Source of the DNA: Actinomyces haliotis
GTDB lineage: Bacteria > Actinomycetota > Actinomycetes > Actinomycetales > Actinomycetaceae
Reading direction: 5' to 3'
Assembly: GCF_015355765.1 (NCBI RefSeq)
Contig: NZ_JACWNA010000003.1
Location: 118,419-182,418 of the forward strand
DNA: 64,000 nucleotides
In this document: positions 24,966 through 33,400 of the stretch, one piece after another
Layout: the number at the start of each line of letters is the position of its first letter
Position numbering within the stretch: the first letter of the stretch is position 1
Program-made: the position numbers and the translations under genes
Notes under the pieces: model-generated
What the model was told of the DNA's origin: nothing
What the model saw: the letters and a program-made list of their open reading frames with translations, nothing else
Databases searched by the model: none

Positions 24966-25348
24966 TGACCGCCTCGGCCGAAGGGGAAGCGGGGACGGCG
25001 CGGTCCCTTGGAGCCGTCGCCGCCGGACTGCATGTCGTTGTAGATCTGCTTGCAGGTGGGGCAGACCGGGTACTTCGACGGGTCGCGCCCGGGGGTCCAG
25101 ACCTTGCCGCACAGAGCGACGACGGGGCGTCCCGTGGCCGCGGCGGCAGCGATCTTGTCCTTGCGGACGTAGTGGGCGAAGCGGTCGGCGTCGCCGTCGT
25201 CCGTGGGCTGCAGCTCCTCGCGCTCGAGGACCGCGGTGCCGGTGGAGGCGCCGGTGGCCGGGTCGGAGAGCGGGCTGCCCGGCTCGCTCGGGCCGCCGGG
25301 GGGGCCGGGGTCGGCGCTGTCCTGTGGCTGCTCGAGGGGATCGCTCAT
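24962..25348 (-). CDS. DUF3039 zinc-ribbon-like protein
   Basis: The 128-residue protein has about 50 disordered N-terminal residues followed by the DUF3039 core: DRFAHYVRKDKIAAAAATGRPVVALCGKVWTPGRDP, then KYPVCPTCKQIY. The C-x-x-C pair with the earlier Cys and the His suggests a metal site. A basic tail (GPRRPRFPFGRGG) could bind nucleic acid. ATG 25348 follows TACACT by 7 nt. It is co-transcribed with the helicase. Confidence 0.88.
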   Translation of the reverse strand: MSDPLEQPQDSADPGPPGGPSEPGSPLSDPATGASTGTAVLEREELQPTDDGDADRFAHYVRKDKIAAAAATGRPVVALCGKVWTPGRDPSKYPVCPTCKQIYNDMQSGGDGSKGPRRPRFPFGRGGQ

Positions 25349-25355
25349 GGGCGCC

Positions 25356-25361
25356 AGTGTA
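25356..25361 (-). promoter_or_regulatory. -10 box of a leaderless transcript (DUF3039-helicase)
   Basis: TACACT on the minus strand, 7 nt before ATG 25348. Confidence 0.5.
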
Positions 25362-25471
25362 GGTCCCGGCGCGGACGACTCCCCGGGCGGCCCCCTGTGG
25401 TGACTCTCTCCCCGGAGACGCTGGACGGGGTCGCGCGGGATGAGGCGGTTCACGGACCGACCGACAGGCGC

Positions 25472-26242
25472 TCAGGCGGCGGTGACGACCCGGCCGCAGC
25501 TTGTCAGGCCGCTGGCAGCGGCGGGGTCGAGGAGGATGAGGGCGTCGTCGTGCTGCTGGAGGACGCTCGCAGGGAGGTCCTCGCTCACGGGCCCGTCGAC
25601 CATGGCGGCGACGGCGGAGGCCTTGCCCTCGCCCGTGGCGATGAGGACGAGACGGCGGGCCTCCATGATGGTGGCGAGGCCCTGGGTGAGGCAGCGAGTC
25701 GGGACGGCGTCGACGTCGCCCTCGAAGAAGCGGGCGTTGTCGCGCCGGGTGGACTCGGCGAGCACGCCTACGTGGGTGCGCGAGTCAAGCGGGCCGCCGG
25801 GCTCGTTGAAGCCGATGTGGCCGTCGGAGCCGATGCCGAGGATCTGCAGGTCGCAGTACCCGGCGGCGGCCATCGCGTCCTCGTAGCGGCGGCACGCGAC
25901 TTCGAGGGCGTCGGCGTCGGCTCCAGCCGGCGCCTCGGGTCCGTGGAGGCTCTCCGCGGGCAGGTCGGTCACCGTCTGGAGGTGGCGCTCCATGAAGGCG
26001 TGGTAGCGCTCGGAGTGGTCATCCGGCAGACCGACGTACTCGTCGAGCATGAAGGCGGTGACGCGGGCGAGGCTGAGACGGCCGGAGGAGCACCGGCGGG
26101 CGAGCTCCTCGTAGAGGGGCAGGGGGCTGGAGCCGGTGGCTGTCCCGAGAACGGCGTCGGGGCGCTCAGCGAGGACGCCCTCGATGAGGTCGGCCGCGCG
26201 CTGGGCGATCTGCTCCGGGCTGTCGAGGACGACGATCTCCAT
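25472..26242 (-). CDS. nagB: Glucosamine-6-phosphate deaminase
   Basis: The 256-residue enzyme converts glucosamine-6-phosphate to fructose-6-phosphate and ammonia. The N-terminal LGTATGSSPLPLYEEL binds phosphate. FMLDEYVGLP carries the catalytic aspartate, and GIGSDGHIGFNEPGG carries the catalytic His/Glu region. Length is normal. GGAGG lies about 7 nt before ATG 26242. Monocistronic; no other amino sugar genes are in view. Confidence 0.95.
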   Translation of the reverse strand: MEIVVLDSPEQIAQRAADLIEGVLAERPDAVLGTATGSSPLPLYEELARRCSSGRLSLARVTAFMLDEYVGLPDDHSERYHAFMERHLQTVTDLPAESLHGPEAPAGADADALEVACRRYEDAMAAAGYCDLQILGIGSDGHIGFNEPGGPLDSRTHVGVLAESTRRDNARFFEGDVDAVPTRCLTQGLATIMEARRLVLIATGEGKASAVAAMVDGPVSEDLPASVLQQHDDALILLDPAAASGLTSCGRVVTAA

Positions 26243-26286
26243 GGTGGACCTCCTGCTGCTCGGTCCCGCTCGGGCGGGTTACTCGG

Positions 26287-26316
26287 AGCCTAGGCGTCGC
26301 ACCCACGTAGAAGCAA
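26287..26316 (-). promoter_or_regulatory. Promoter of nagB with flanking inverted repeat
   Basis: Minus-strand -35 TTGCTT (26316-26311) and -10 TAGGCT (26292-26287), 18 bp apart. GTAGA (26308-26312) and TCTAC (26330-26334) form an inverted repeat that overlaps the -35, a plausible operator. The area 26300-26400 is much richer in A+T than its surroundings. Confidence 0.5.
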
Positions 26317-26418
26317 TATTCTGCGCACCTCTACATGATTTCATTCATTTTCGATCGCGACTGTGACTTTTACGAGCGTTTCTCGCGACACACCCGTCAC
26401 TTCCGATCACAACACCCG

Positions 26419-28165
26419 TCAGGTGAGCTCGTGGCCAGGCCATGTGCGGACCGTGGCGAGCACACGCGCACCGCGCGCGTCGAGGAGTCGCCCACCCTGC
26501 ACGACGCCGATACAGCTCAGTCCCGCGCCCCAGGCGACGCCGCCGACGAGGAGCACCCAGCCCCAGCCCCACGCCCCGGTGACCGCGCCAGCGATGAGCC
26601 CGGCGACCGCGGGGAGGGCGGCCGCGACGACGACGAGGAGCCCAGCCATCTGGACGAGGACTGCGACGAAGGCGGTCCCGGAGGTCCGCGAGCGCAGCGG
26701 GCTCTCCCCCGGCGGGTTCGTCTCGTAGGGCAGAAGGACGCTCATGACGCTCGACCAGGCGAGCGCCGCCCCGTCCAGGGCCGCCGTCAGTCCCAGCACC
26801 GCGGGCAGGGCGTACCAGGCTCCTGACCACGCCGACAGGCCGAGCCCGACGGCGAGGACGAGGGGCACCTGCCAGGCCATGAGCGCGACGGCACGACCGA
26901 GACGGTCGTCCCTCCCACGAGCCCCGGAGCTGAGGTGGAGCCAGAGCGCGGTGGAGTCCATGCCGAGGTCGTCGTGGATGGCCCAGCCGCCGATGACCGC
27001 GATGAGCAGCAGCGCGGCAAGGACACCCGCGCCCGGAGACCCGGTCCCCGCGGGCCCGACCGGCACCTCGACCCCGCTCGCCCTGTGTCCCGCCATCGTC
27101 GAGACCGCCACGACGAGCCCGACGGCGACGACGCTCACGGCCTGCGTGAGGTAGCGCGGGTCGGTCCGCCAGTAGCGCAGGCACCGGGCGGCGACGGCGG
27201 CCGCGGGCGAAAGCAGTACCCGCGTCAGGCACCGGTGCCAGGGCAGCACCCCGTGCGCGAGACCGCGCGCTGACTCGGCGGGAGCGTGTCCAGACCGACC
27301 ATTGAGGCGGGCCCTGGGCCAGCCACGACGGTCTCCGCGTAGGCGCGCGCTCCGCCGGCCGTCCGGGCCGGCCCCGTCATGACGCGGGCGACGACGCGCT
27401 CCCACAGGGGCAGCAGCGCCGCCGGGAGCGCGATCGCTCCGAGGGCGAGGAGGACCGCGAGCACGGGCTCCCCGAGGGCGAGGTAGCCGGGTGCGGCCAG
27501 GGCCCAGCCGAAGGGCGTGAGGCCCGCGACCCGACCCGCGGTGGCGAGGCGTGCGCCGTCGAAGTAGCCCGAGGCGGCGGCCGTGGAGACGAGGCTCGGG
27601 GCCATAGACATGGCGAGCATGAGGACGACCCCGATGACGGCGACGCCGTCGCGCCCGCGCCTGGAGCCCGTCAGCCCGGCGCCGATGACGACGACGCGGC
27701 TGAGCAGGACGCAGGTGGCGAGGGCGGCGGGGGCCATGAGCACGGCGAGCAGCGCCGGGCCCGACTGCCCCGCGAGCGCCCACGTGAGCGCGGGCAGCAG
27801 CGTCCCCAGCCCGGTGAGGATCCCGGGCAGGCCGGCTCCGGCGCCGACGGCGAGAGCGCGGGCGAGGCCCCGCGAGGGCACCGTCCGCGCGGCCATGGCG
27901 TGTGGGTCGAGGGCCGAGTCGAGGCCCGTGAGGAGAAGCGGCAGCAGCGTCCAGGCGAGGACGGCGAGCGCGCCGACGGCTGCGAGCACCGTGGCGATCG
28001 CCTCGGTGGAGGCGCGGCTTCCCAGCGCCGCGGCCCCGCTGACGGGGACACCAGCACCGCGAGGCCGTAGAGGCCCCCGATGACGGCGGTGACGATCATC
28101 CACGGGCTGCGGGTGACGGCGTTGAGGGTGAGGCGCCGCCTCAGTCGGACGAGGGTCGCAACCAC
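26419..28165 (-). pseudogene. ABC transporter permease, broken by at least two frameshifts
   Basis: Reading from GTG 28165 (GGGAGG upstream, start inside the ATPase gene), the product begins VVATLVRLRRRLTLNAVTRS with one TM segment. It changes frame near 28045-28065, continues through TM-rich sequence (WTLLPLLLTGLDSALDPHAMAA ... VFVVIGAG-like helices) until a stop at 27225. A third frame picks up from about 27290 with RVLLSPAAAVAARCLRYWRTDPRY and runs to 26419. Together the parts would make one polytopic protein of roughly 570 residues. Sequencing errors cannot be excluded, but the adjacent ATPase is damaged too. Confidence 0.75.
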
Positions 28166-28766
28166 GACAGGCCCTCCCTCGCCGTCGGGGCGCCCACGAG
28201 CTGGGCGAAGCGGTCCTCGAGGTCGCGGCGCCGTCGGCGACCTGCGCCGTCGTGCCGGCGGCGACGACGATCCCGCGGTTGATGATGGCGACGTGGCCGC
28301 AGAAGCGCTGCACCGTGGCCATGACGTGGCTGGAGATGATGACGGTTCCGCCCGCCCCTGCGAAGTCCCGCAGGATCCCCTGGATCGTCTGGGCGGAGAC
28401 CGGGTCGACGGCCTCGAAGGGCTCGTCGAGGACGAGGACGCTGGGCGAGTGGACGAGGGCGCAGGCGAGGTGGACCTTCTTGCGCATGCCGGCGGAGTAG
28501 TCGGCGACGAGCGTGGTGCCGGCGTCCCACAGGCCGAGGACGTGGAGGAGCTCGGTGGCGCGCGGGGCAACTGTCTCGCGGTCGAGGCCGCGCAGGCGCC
28601 CGGAGTGGGCGACGAGGTCGAGGCCGCTGAGTCGGTCTGAGGTGCTCAGGCCGTCGGGCAGGACGCCGAGGAGCGCCTTGGACCGGGTGGGCTCAGCCCA
28701 GACGTCGACGCCGTGGACGAGGGCGGTACCGGCGACGAGGTCAGGGCCGGGAGGGATCTTGCTCAT
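28141..28766 (-). pseudogene. ABC transporter ATPase lacking Walker A, with a frameshift
   Basis: From ATG 28766 (TAGCCT 6 nt upstream) the frame reads MSKIPPGPDLVAGTALVHG. It goes straight into the segment that normally follows Walker A, so about 50-60 residues including the G-x-x-G-x-G-K-T loop are absent. The signature is DYSAGMRKKVHLA, Walker B VLVLDEPFEAVDP and the switch IISSHV. Near 28222-28235 the frame shifts, after which DLEDRFAQLVGAPTAREG leads to the stop at 28141. Without Walker A the protein cannot bind ATP normally. Confidence 0.8.
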
Positions 28767-28772
28767 GGGGCG

Positions 28773-28778
28773 AGGCTA
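28773..28778 (-). promoter_or_regulatory. -10 box before the broken ABC operon
   Basis: TAGCCT, 6 nt before ATG 28766. The original start region is thus retained and the loss of Walker A is an internal deletion. Confidence 0.45.
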
Positions 28779-28859
28779 TGAGCCGGGCCACGGACGCACT
28801 TCACCCCCGGGAACGAACAGGGGTCGTCCGCGCGTCGGACGCGTCTCGGCCAGCGCCCC

Positions 28860-29495
28860 TCAGGCCCGGCCGGCGCAATCCTCCTCGTCCTCCTCGTCCT
28901 CCTCGCCCTCAGCGGCCTCCCAGACCTCCCAGGCGGCGTGGAGACCGAGCAGGATCATGAGGGCGCCGGCGACGGCGTCGGGCAGGACGGAGCCCGTGGC
29001 CGCCGTGAGGGCACCGACGACGACGACGAGAACGTTGATGAGGACGTCGTTGCGGGCGGCGTACCAGGCGGCCGCCGTGAGCGAGCCCCCGCGCGAGCGC
29101 ACGCGCACGAGAGCGAGGGCGCAACCGAGGTTGACGACCGCGGCACCGACCGCGGTGAGGGTGAGAGCGCCCGCGGCCGGAGCGACGGGGTCGCCGAGCT
29201 TGCCGATGAGCTCCCACCCGGCGACGGCGGCCGGGACGAGGACGATGACGGCGAGGACGCGCCCGGTGACGCTCCGCCGCTGGGCGCTCCAGCCCAGGGC
29301 GAGGGCGACGAGCAGGTTGATCGCCGCGTCCTCGCCGAAGTCGGCGGCGTCGGCGAGGAGGGAGACGGAGCCGATGCGCAGTCCGACGGCGGCCTCGAGC
29401 AGGCCGTAGAGGAGGTTCGCGAGGGCGACGGCCAGGATGACGCGACGCAGGGAGCGCACGGGGCGCGCCGGGCTCGGGACGGAGGGAGTGCTCAC
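28860..29495 (-). CDS. Cation diffusion facilitator-type metal transporter
   Basis: The 211-residue inner membrane protein has about six TM segments. TM2 carries GSVSLLADAADFGEDAAINL, the CDF signature with Asp52 and Asp56 (D-x-x-x-D rather than the H-x-x-x-D of typical zinc carriers). TM5 carries ARNDVLINV. There is no long C-terminal cytoplasmic domain; instead the protein ends in the acidic tail GEEDEEDEEDCAGRA. Substrate is unclear. The GTG start at 29495 follows CACCAT by 6 nt. Confidence 0.8.
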   Translation of the reverse strand: MSTPSVPSPARPVRSLRRVILAVALANLLYGLLEAAVGLRIGSVSLLADAADFGEDAAINLLVALALGWSAQRRSVTGRVLAVIVLVPAAVAGWELIGKLGDPVAPAAGALTLTAVGAAVVNLGCALALVRVRSRGGSLTAAAWYAARNDVLINVLVVVVGALTAATGSVLPDAVAGALMILLGLHAAWEVWEAAEGEEDEEDEEDCAGRA

Positions 29496-29529
29496 GGCCC
29501 GATGGTGCCCAGTGCCGGCTCGGAGACAG

Positions 29530-29569
29530 CGCGAGGCGCGCCGTCCCGGTCGGGACGGCGCGCCTCGCG
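29530..29569 (-). terminator. Terminator of hupB
   Basis: A perfect 19-bp stem (29530-29548 with 29551-29569) and a 2-nt loop, 33 bp beyond the hupB stop on the minus strand. A T-run is absent, as is common in this genome. Confidence 0.75.
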
Positions 29570-29601
29570 GCGATTGGGGAGCGGCGCCCCTCAGGCCCGA
29601 C

Positions 29602-29886
29602 TCACTTGGAGGAGACAGCCTTCTTGAGGACGGAGCCGACGGTCAGCTTGACGCCGTAGCCGGCCGGGATCTGGATCTCCTCGCCCGTGCGGGGGTTGCG
29701 ACCGGTGCGAGCGGCGCGCTCGACGCGCTCAACGCCCATGAGGCCCGTGATCTTGACGGCCTCGCCCTTGGCGACGGACTCGACGAGGACGTCCTGGAAG
29801 GCGCCGAGGAAGGCGTCGGCGTCGGTCTTGGTGAGGCCGGCCTTCTCGGCGATGGCGGCGATGAGCTCGGTGCGGTTGACGGACAT
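29602..29886 (-). CDS. hupB: HU-family DNA-binding protein
   Basis: The 94-residue nucleoid protein starts MSVNRTELIAAIAEKAGLTKTDADAF and has the DNA-binding arm GRNPRTGEEIQIPAGYGVKL with the intercalating proline. It lacks the long lysine-rich tail of mycobacterial HupB, so it is a standard short HU. GAGAGG precedes ATG 29886. Confidence 0.97.
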   Translation of the reverse strand: MSVNRTELIAAIAEKAGLTKTDADAFLGAFQDVLVESVAKGEAVKITGLMGVERVERAARTGRNPRTGEEIQIPAGYGVKLTVGSVLKKAVSSK

Positions 29887-29940
29887 GTATCTGCCTCTCG
29901 ATCGTGGGTCGGCACCTCTGGCTCGGTGCCGCTGGCGGCA

Positions 29941-29970
29941 ACGCTATGCACAAACGGGCCGTTTTGTCAG
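29941..29970 (-). promoter_or_regulatory. Promoter of hupB
   Basis: Minus-strand -35 CTGACA (29970-29965) and -10 TAGCGT (29946-29941), 18 bp apart. The spacer contains the palindrome AAACGGGCCGTTT, a possible operator. The leader is about 48 nt. Confidence 0.5.
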
Positions 29971-30196
29971 ATATGACGGCGATTTCTCCGGCGTGGCGCC
30001 TCGTCTTCACCCGAGATCTCGCACCCTGAGTCACACCCGCCACACACGCATCGGGGCGCGTGCGGAGCCGCCCCAGCGCGCCGCGGACACGGCTCAAGGG
30101 CGTCAGTACCGGCCGACGCGAGGCGCCGTCCCTCCGGAGGAAGGAGGGCGTCCGGGTTGCCTCTCCCGTTCGGCCCCGCCGACGCCCGTAGGCGGT

Positions 30197-30202
30197 CACA
30201 AT
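30197..30202 (+). promoter_or_regulatory. -10 box of a leaderless transcript (GntR gene)
   Basis: CACAAT, 7 nt before ATG 30210. It favours that ATG over the one at 30201. The 240 bp upstream, back to the hupB promoter, show no gene. Confidence 0.4.
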
Positions 30203-30209
30203 GGCAGTC

Positions 30210-31007
30210 ATGCGCACCGCCCGAGGCTCGGGCGCGGCCTCCCGCACCCAGGCACAGGCCGCGCAGAACGCCATCCGCTCCTACATCCTGCGCGACCACC
30301 TCGCCCCGGGCGACCCCCTGCCGACCGAGGCGCGGCTGTGCGAGGAGCTGGGAGTCTCGCGCTCGAGCGTGCGCGAGGCCGTCCGCACGCTCGCGGCCCT
30401 CGACATCGTCGAGGTCCGGCACGGCCACGGGATGTTCGTCGGTTCGGTCTCGCTGCGCCCGGCCGTCGAGTCCCTCGTGTTCCGGGGGCTCCTGAGCCCG
30501 GGCGAGGACCTGAGCAGCCTGCGCGAGGTCATGGCGACCCGCACCGTCCTGGACGAGGCGCTCGCCCCCGAGCTCGTCCGCGCGTGGGCCGCACAGCCGG
30601 CAGGAGGCCTCCTCGCCCTCGAGGAGGCCGCCGCCTCCATGGGCGGTCCAGGGTGGACCTCCCCCAGAAGGCCTGCCGTCACCGAGGGCGACGTTCCGTC
30701 CACCGGCTGCCTCCTCACCACCGCGCACCGCTTCCACGAGGTGCTCCTCGCGCCCCTCGGGGACGAGCCCCTCCTGGCACGCCTCTCCCAGGCCGCCGCC
30801 GAGGTCGCCCTGCGCACCGCTCCCCCGGAGGCGGTCCGCCTCGTCCCTCCGGACGAGCGCGTCGCCCGCGCGCACGCCGCGATCGTCGAGGCGCTGCGAG
30901 GGGCCGACGTCGAGGATCTGCGCGGCGCCCTGCGCGAGCGCGACGCAGCGCTGGCCGCGCTCGTCGAGGACTCCGGGCACCAGGCCGCGCGCCCCGCGCG
31001 CTCCTGA
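30210..31007 (+). CDS. GntR/FadR-family transcriptional regulator
   Basis: The 265-residue protein has a GntR winged-helix near residues 15-75: NAIRSYILRDHLAPGDPLPT, LCEELGVSRSSVREAVRTLAALDIVEV, HGHGMFVG. It is followed by an all-helical FadR-type ligand domain with EVMATRTVLDEALAPELV and the metal-site-like THRFHEVLL. The expected effector is a small organic acid or metabolite. It lies 195 bp upstream of the nucleobase permease fusion on the same strand, so it may control it (inference). Confidence 0.88.
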   Translation: MRTARGSGAASRTQAQAAQNAIRSYILRDHLAPGDPLPTEARLCEELGVSRSSVREAVRTLAALDIVEVRHGHGMFVGSVSLRPAVESLVFRGLLSPGEDLSSLREVMATRTVLDEALAPELVRAWAAQPAGGLLALEEAAASMGGPGWTSPRRPAVTEGDVPSTGCLLTTAHRFHEVLLAPLGDEPLLARLSQAAAEVALRTAPPEAVRLVPPDERVARAHAAIVEALRGADVEDLRGALRERDAALAALVEDSGHQAARPARS

Positions 31008-31202
31008 GCCGCCCGCGCTCGACACGCCCCGTCACGACCCTCGCTCCGGGAGCGCGAGAAGGCGCCTCCACCGGCGTGCCCTCGCGCGGGTCGCCCGTCC
31101 GGCCGCAGAGCCCCCCCACCAGCGCGATTCGTTCGCCCGCGTCGCACGAGCGCAGAATGCTCCGGTCCCCTCCACCGTCCCCGGACCCCAGGAGCACCAC
31201 TC

Positions 31203-33236
31203 ATGGCTCAGGACACCCCGGGCTCGGCCGCCACCGCGGCCCACGCCTCCGGCCCCTCATCGACCGTGCCGTCGAGCGCCACGCTGACGACGCACCGCCC
31301 CAAGGACCCCGTCGACGCCGTCCCCCCGGTCGGCCGCCTCACCGTCCTCGGCATCCAGCACGTCCTCGCCTTCTACGCCGGCGCCGTCGTCGTCCCCCTC
31401 GTCATCGCCTCCGGGCTCAAGCTCGACGGGATCACGACGGTCCACCTCATCAACGCCGACCTGTTCACTTGCGGCATCGCCTCGATCATCCAGTCGGCCG
31501 GACTCGGCAAGCACATCGGCGTCCGGCTGCCCCTCATCCAGGGAGTCACCTTCACCGCCGTCTCGCCGCTCATCGCGATCGGCCTGGCCGCCTCGGGCGG
31601 CTCCGGCGGCACCGCGGGCCTGGCCGCCATGTACGGCTCGATCATCGCCGCGGGACTGGCCACCTTCATCGCCGCCCCGTGGTTCGCGCGCCTCCTGCGC
31701 TTCTTCCCGCCGGTCGTCACCGGAACGCTCCTCACGGTCATGGGCACGACCCTCATGAACGTCTCCGCCTCGGACATCGTCTCCTGGGGCACGAACGCCA
31801 CCGCCGGGCAGGACGCCACGGCGCTCACCCTCAAGGGTCTCGCCTACGCGATGGGCACGATCGCCCTCATCGTCCTGGTCCAGCGCGTCTTCAAGGGCTT
31901 CATGGCGACGATCTCGGTGCTCGTCTCACTCGTCACCATGACGGTCGTCGCCTGGGCGCTCGGGGACGCGGACTTCTCCGGCGTCTCCCAGGCCCACGCC
32001 TTCGGCGTGACGACGCCCTTCTTCTTCGGCCTGCCGACCTTCCCGGTGACCGGCATCGTGTCCATGCTCATCGTCATGGCGGTCACCGCCGTGGAGACCA
32101 CCGGCGACGTCTTCGCCACCGGCGAGGTCGTGGGACGCCGCATCACGCCGCGGCACATCGCGAACGCCCTGCGCGCGGACGGCCTGTCCACCATGCTCGG
32201 CGGCGTCCTCAACTCCTTCCCGTACACCTGCTTCGCGCAGAACGTCGGCCTCGTGCGGCTCACGCGCGTGCGCTCACGCTGGGTCGTCACCGTCGCGGGC
32301 GCGATCATGATCGTGCTGGGGCTGCTGCCCAAGGCCGGCGCCGTCGTCGACGCGATCCCCACGCCCGTCATCGGCGGGGCCTCGCTCGCGATGTTCGCCT
32401 CGGTCGCCGTCGTCGGCATCCAGACGCTCGGCAAGGTCAACATGCACGACACCCGCAACGAGGTCATCGTCTCGACCTCCATCGGCCTCGCGCTGCTCGT
32501 CACGTTCCAGCCCGGCATCGCCTCGATGGTGCCGTCCTGGCTGTCCATCATCTTCGGCTCCGGCGTCACGATCGGTGCGCTCACCGCCGTCGTCCTCAAC
32601 CTCCTCTTCTTCCACGTGGGTCACCAGGAGAGCACCGACGTCGCCCTCGTCGACGGCCGTGCCGTGAGCGTCGAGGACGTCAACGCCATGGACCGCGGCA
32701 CCTTCGTCGAGACCTTCTCGCGGCTCCACGCGGGCGCGCGGTGGCCGGCCGAGCGCGTCTGGGAGCACCGCCCCTTCGCCTCCACCACCGACCTGCGCCA
32801 GGCCTTCGAGGACGAGGTCCTCGCCGCCTCCCCGGCCGAGCAGGAGGAGCTCATCGCCGGCTACGACGACGTCGTCGACCTCCTCGTGCCGGCCTCCGGC
32901 CGCGAGCAGGACGAAGCGGCCCGCCAGGCGCAGCTCGACACGGCATCCCTCGCCCTGGCCGACATGAACGACGCCGAGGAGGCCGAACTGCGGGCCCTCA
33001 CCGACGCGTACCACGAGAAGTTCGGTCGTCCACTCGTCATGTGCGTCGCCAGGGTCGCGGACCGCGAGCGGCTCGTGTCCGCCGGCTGGAAGCGCGTCGA
33101 AGCATCGCCCGTCCGCGAGGCGCGCACCGCCATCGGAGAGGTCGTCGACATCGCCGACGAGCGCTTCGACGCGATGGTCGCGGACGCGAACCCGATCCGC
33201 TCGGCCTGGACCCGGAAGTTCGAGCAGCTCGACTGA
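31203..33236 (+). CDS. NCS2 xanthine/uracil-type permease fused to an OHCU-decarboxylase-like domain
   Basis: The 677-residue fusion has two parts. Residues about 45-475 are an NCS2 nucleobase:cation symporter with some 14 TM segments: GIQHVLAFYAGAVVVPLVIA, GVRLPLIQGVTFTAVSPL, FPPVVTGTLLTVMGTTLM, TAVETTGDVFATGEVVGR and NSFPYTCFAQNVGLVRLT. Residues about 485-677 follow the 2-oxo-4-hydroxy-4-carboxy-5-ureidoimidazoline decarboxylase pattern: VNAMDRGTFVETF, WEHRPFAST, LTDAYHEKFGRPLVMCVA, ARTAIGEVVDIADERF. The A-H-P-D-L segment with the catalytic histidine is replaced by GYDDVVDL, so the domain may be non-catalytic. CAGGAG precedes ATG 31203 by 8 nt. Urate or xanthine is the likely substrate. Confidence 0.85.
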   Translation: MAQDTPGSAATAAHASGPSSTVPSSATLTTHRPKDPVDAVPPVGRLTVLGIQHVLAFYAGAVVVPLVIASGLKLDGITTVHLINADLFTCGIASIIQSAGLGKHIGVRLPLIQGVTFTAVSPLIAIGLAASGGSGGTAGLAAMYGSIIAAGLATFIAAPWFARLLRFFPPVVTGTLLTVMGTTLMNVSASDIVSWGTNATAGQDATALTLKGLAYAMGTIALIVLVQRVFKGFMATISVLVSLVTMTVVAWALGDADFSGVSQAHAFGVTTPFFFGLPTFPVTGIVSMLIVMAVTAVETTGDVFATGEVVGRRITPRHIANALRADGLSTMLGGVLNSFPYTCFAQNVGLVRLTRVRSRWVVTVAGAIMIVLGLLPKAGAVVDAIPTPVIGGASLAMFASVAVVGIQTLGKVNMHDTRNEVIVSTSIGLALLVTFQPGIASMVPSWLSIIFGSGVTIGALTAVVLNLLFFHVGHQESTDVALVDGRAVSVEDVNAMDRGTFVETFSRLHAGARWPAERVWEHRPFASTTDLRQAFEDEVLAASPAEQEELIAGYDDVVDLLVPASGREQDEAARQAQLDTASLALADMNDAEEAELRALTDAYHEKFGRPLVMCVARVADRERLVSAGWKRVEASPVREARTAIGEVVDIADERFDAMVADANPIRSAWTRKFEQLD

Positions 33237-33267
33237 GCCCGGTCGCCCGGCCGCAGCCGGGCACGGT

Positions 33268-33304
33268 GACGTCGGCCGGTCCCCCGCGGGGATCGGCCCA
33301 CGTC
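33268..33304 (+). terminator. Terminator after the permease fusion
   Basis: A 17-bp stem with three mismatches (33268-33284 with 33288-33304) around CGC, 31 bp after the stop. Confidence 0.65.
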
Positions 33305-33388
33305 GTGCTGGACGGCTCGCGGGAGGCGCGGCCCGGGCACCGGCAACGCCTCTCCGGCCCTCACCCCGACGTGTCCCGCTCCGCGCTC

Positions 33389-33394
33389 TACGCT
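33389..33394 (+). promoter_or_regulatory. -10 box before the DUF1206 pseudogene
   Basis: TACGCT, 6 nt before ATG 33401, so the start region of the broken gene is still intact. Confidence 0.4.
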
Positions 33395-33400
33395 TGCCCG

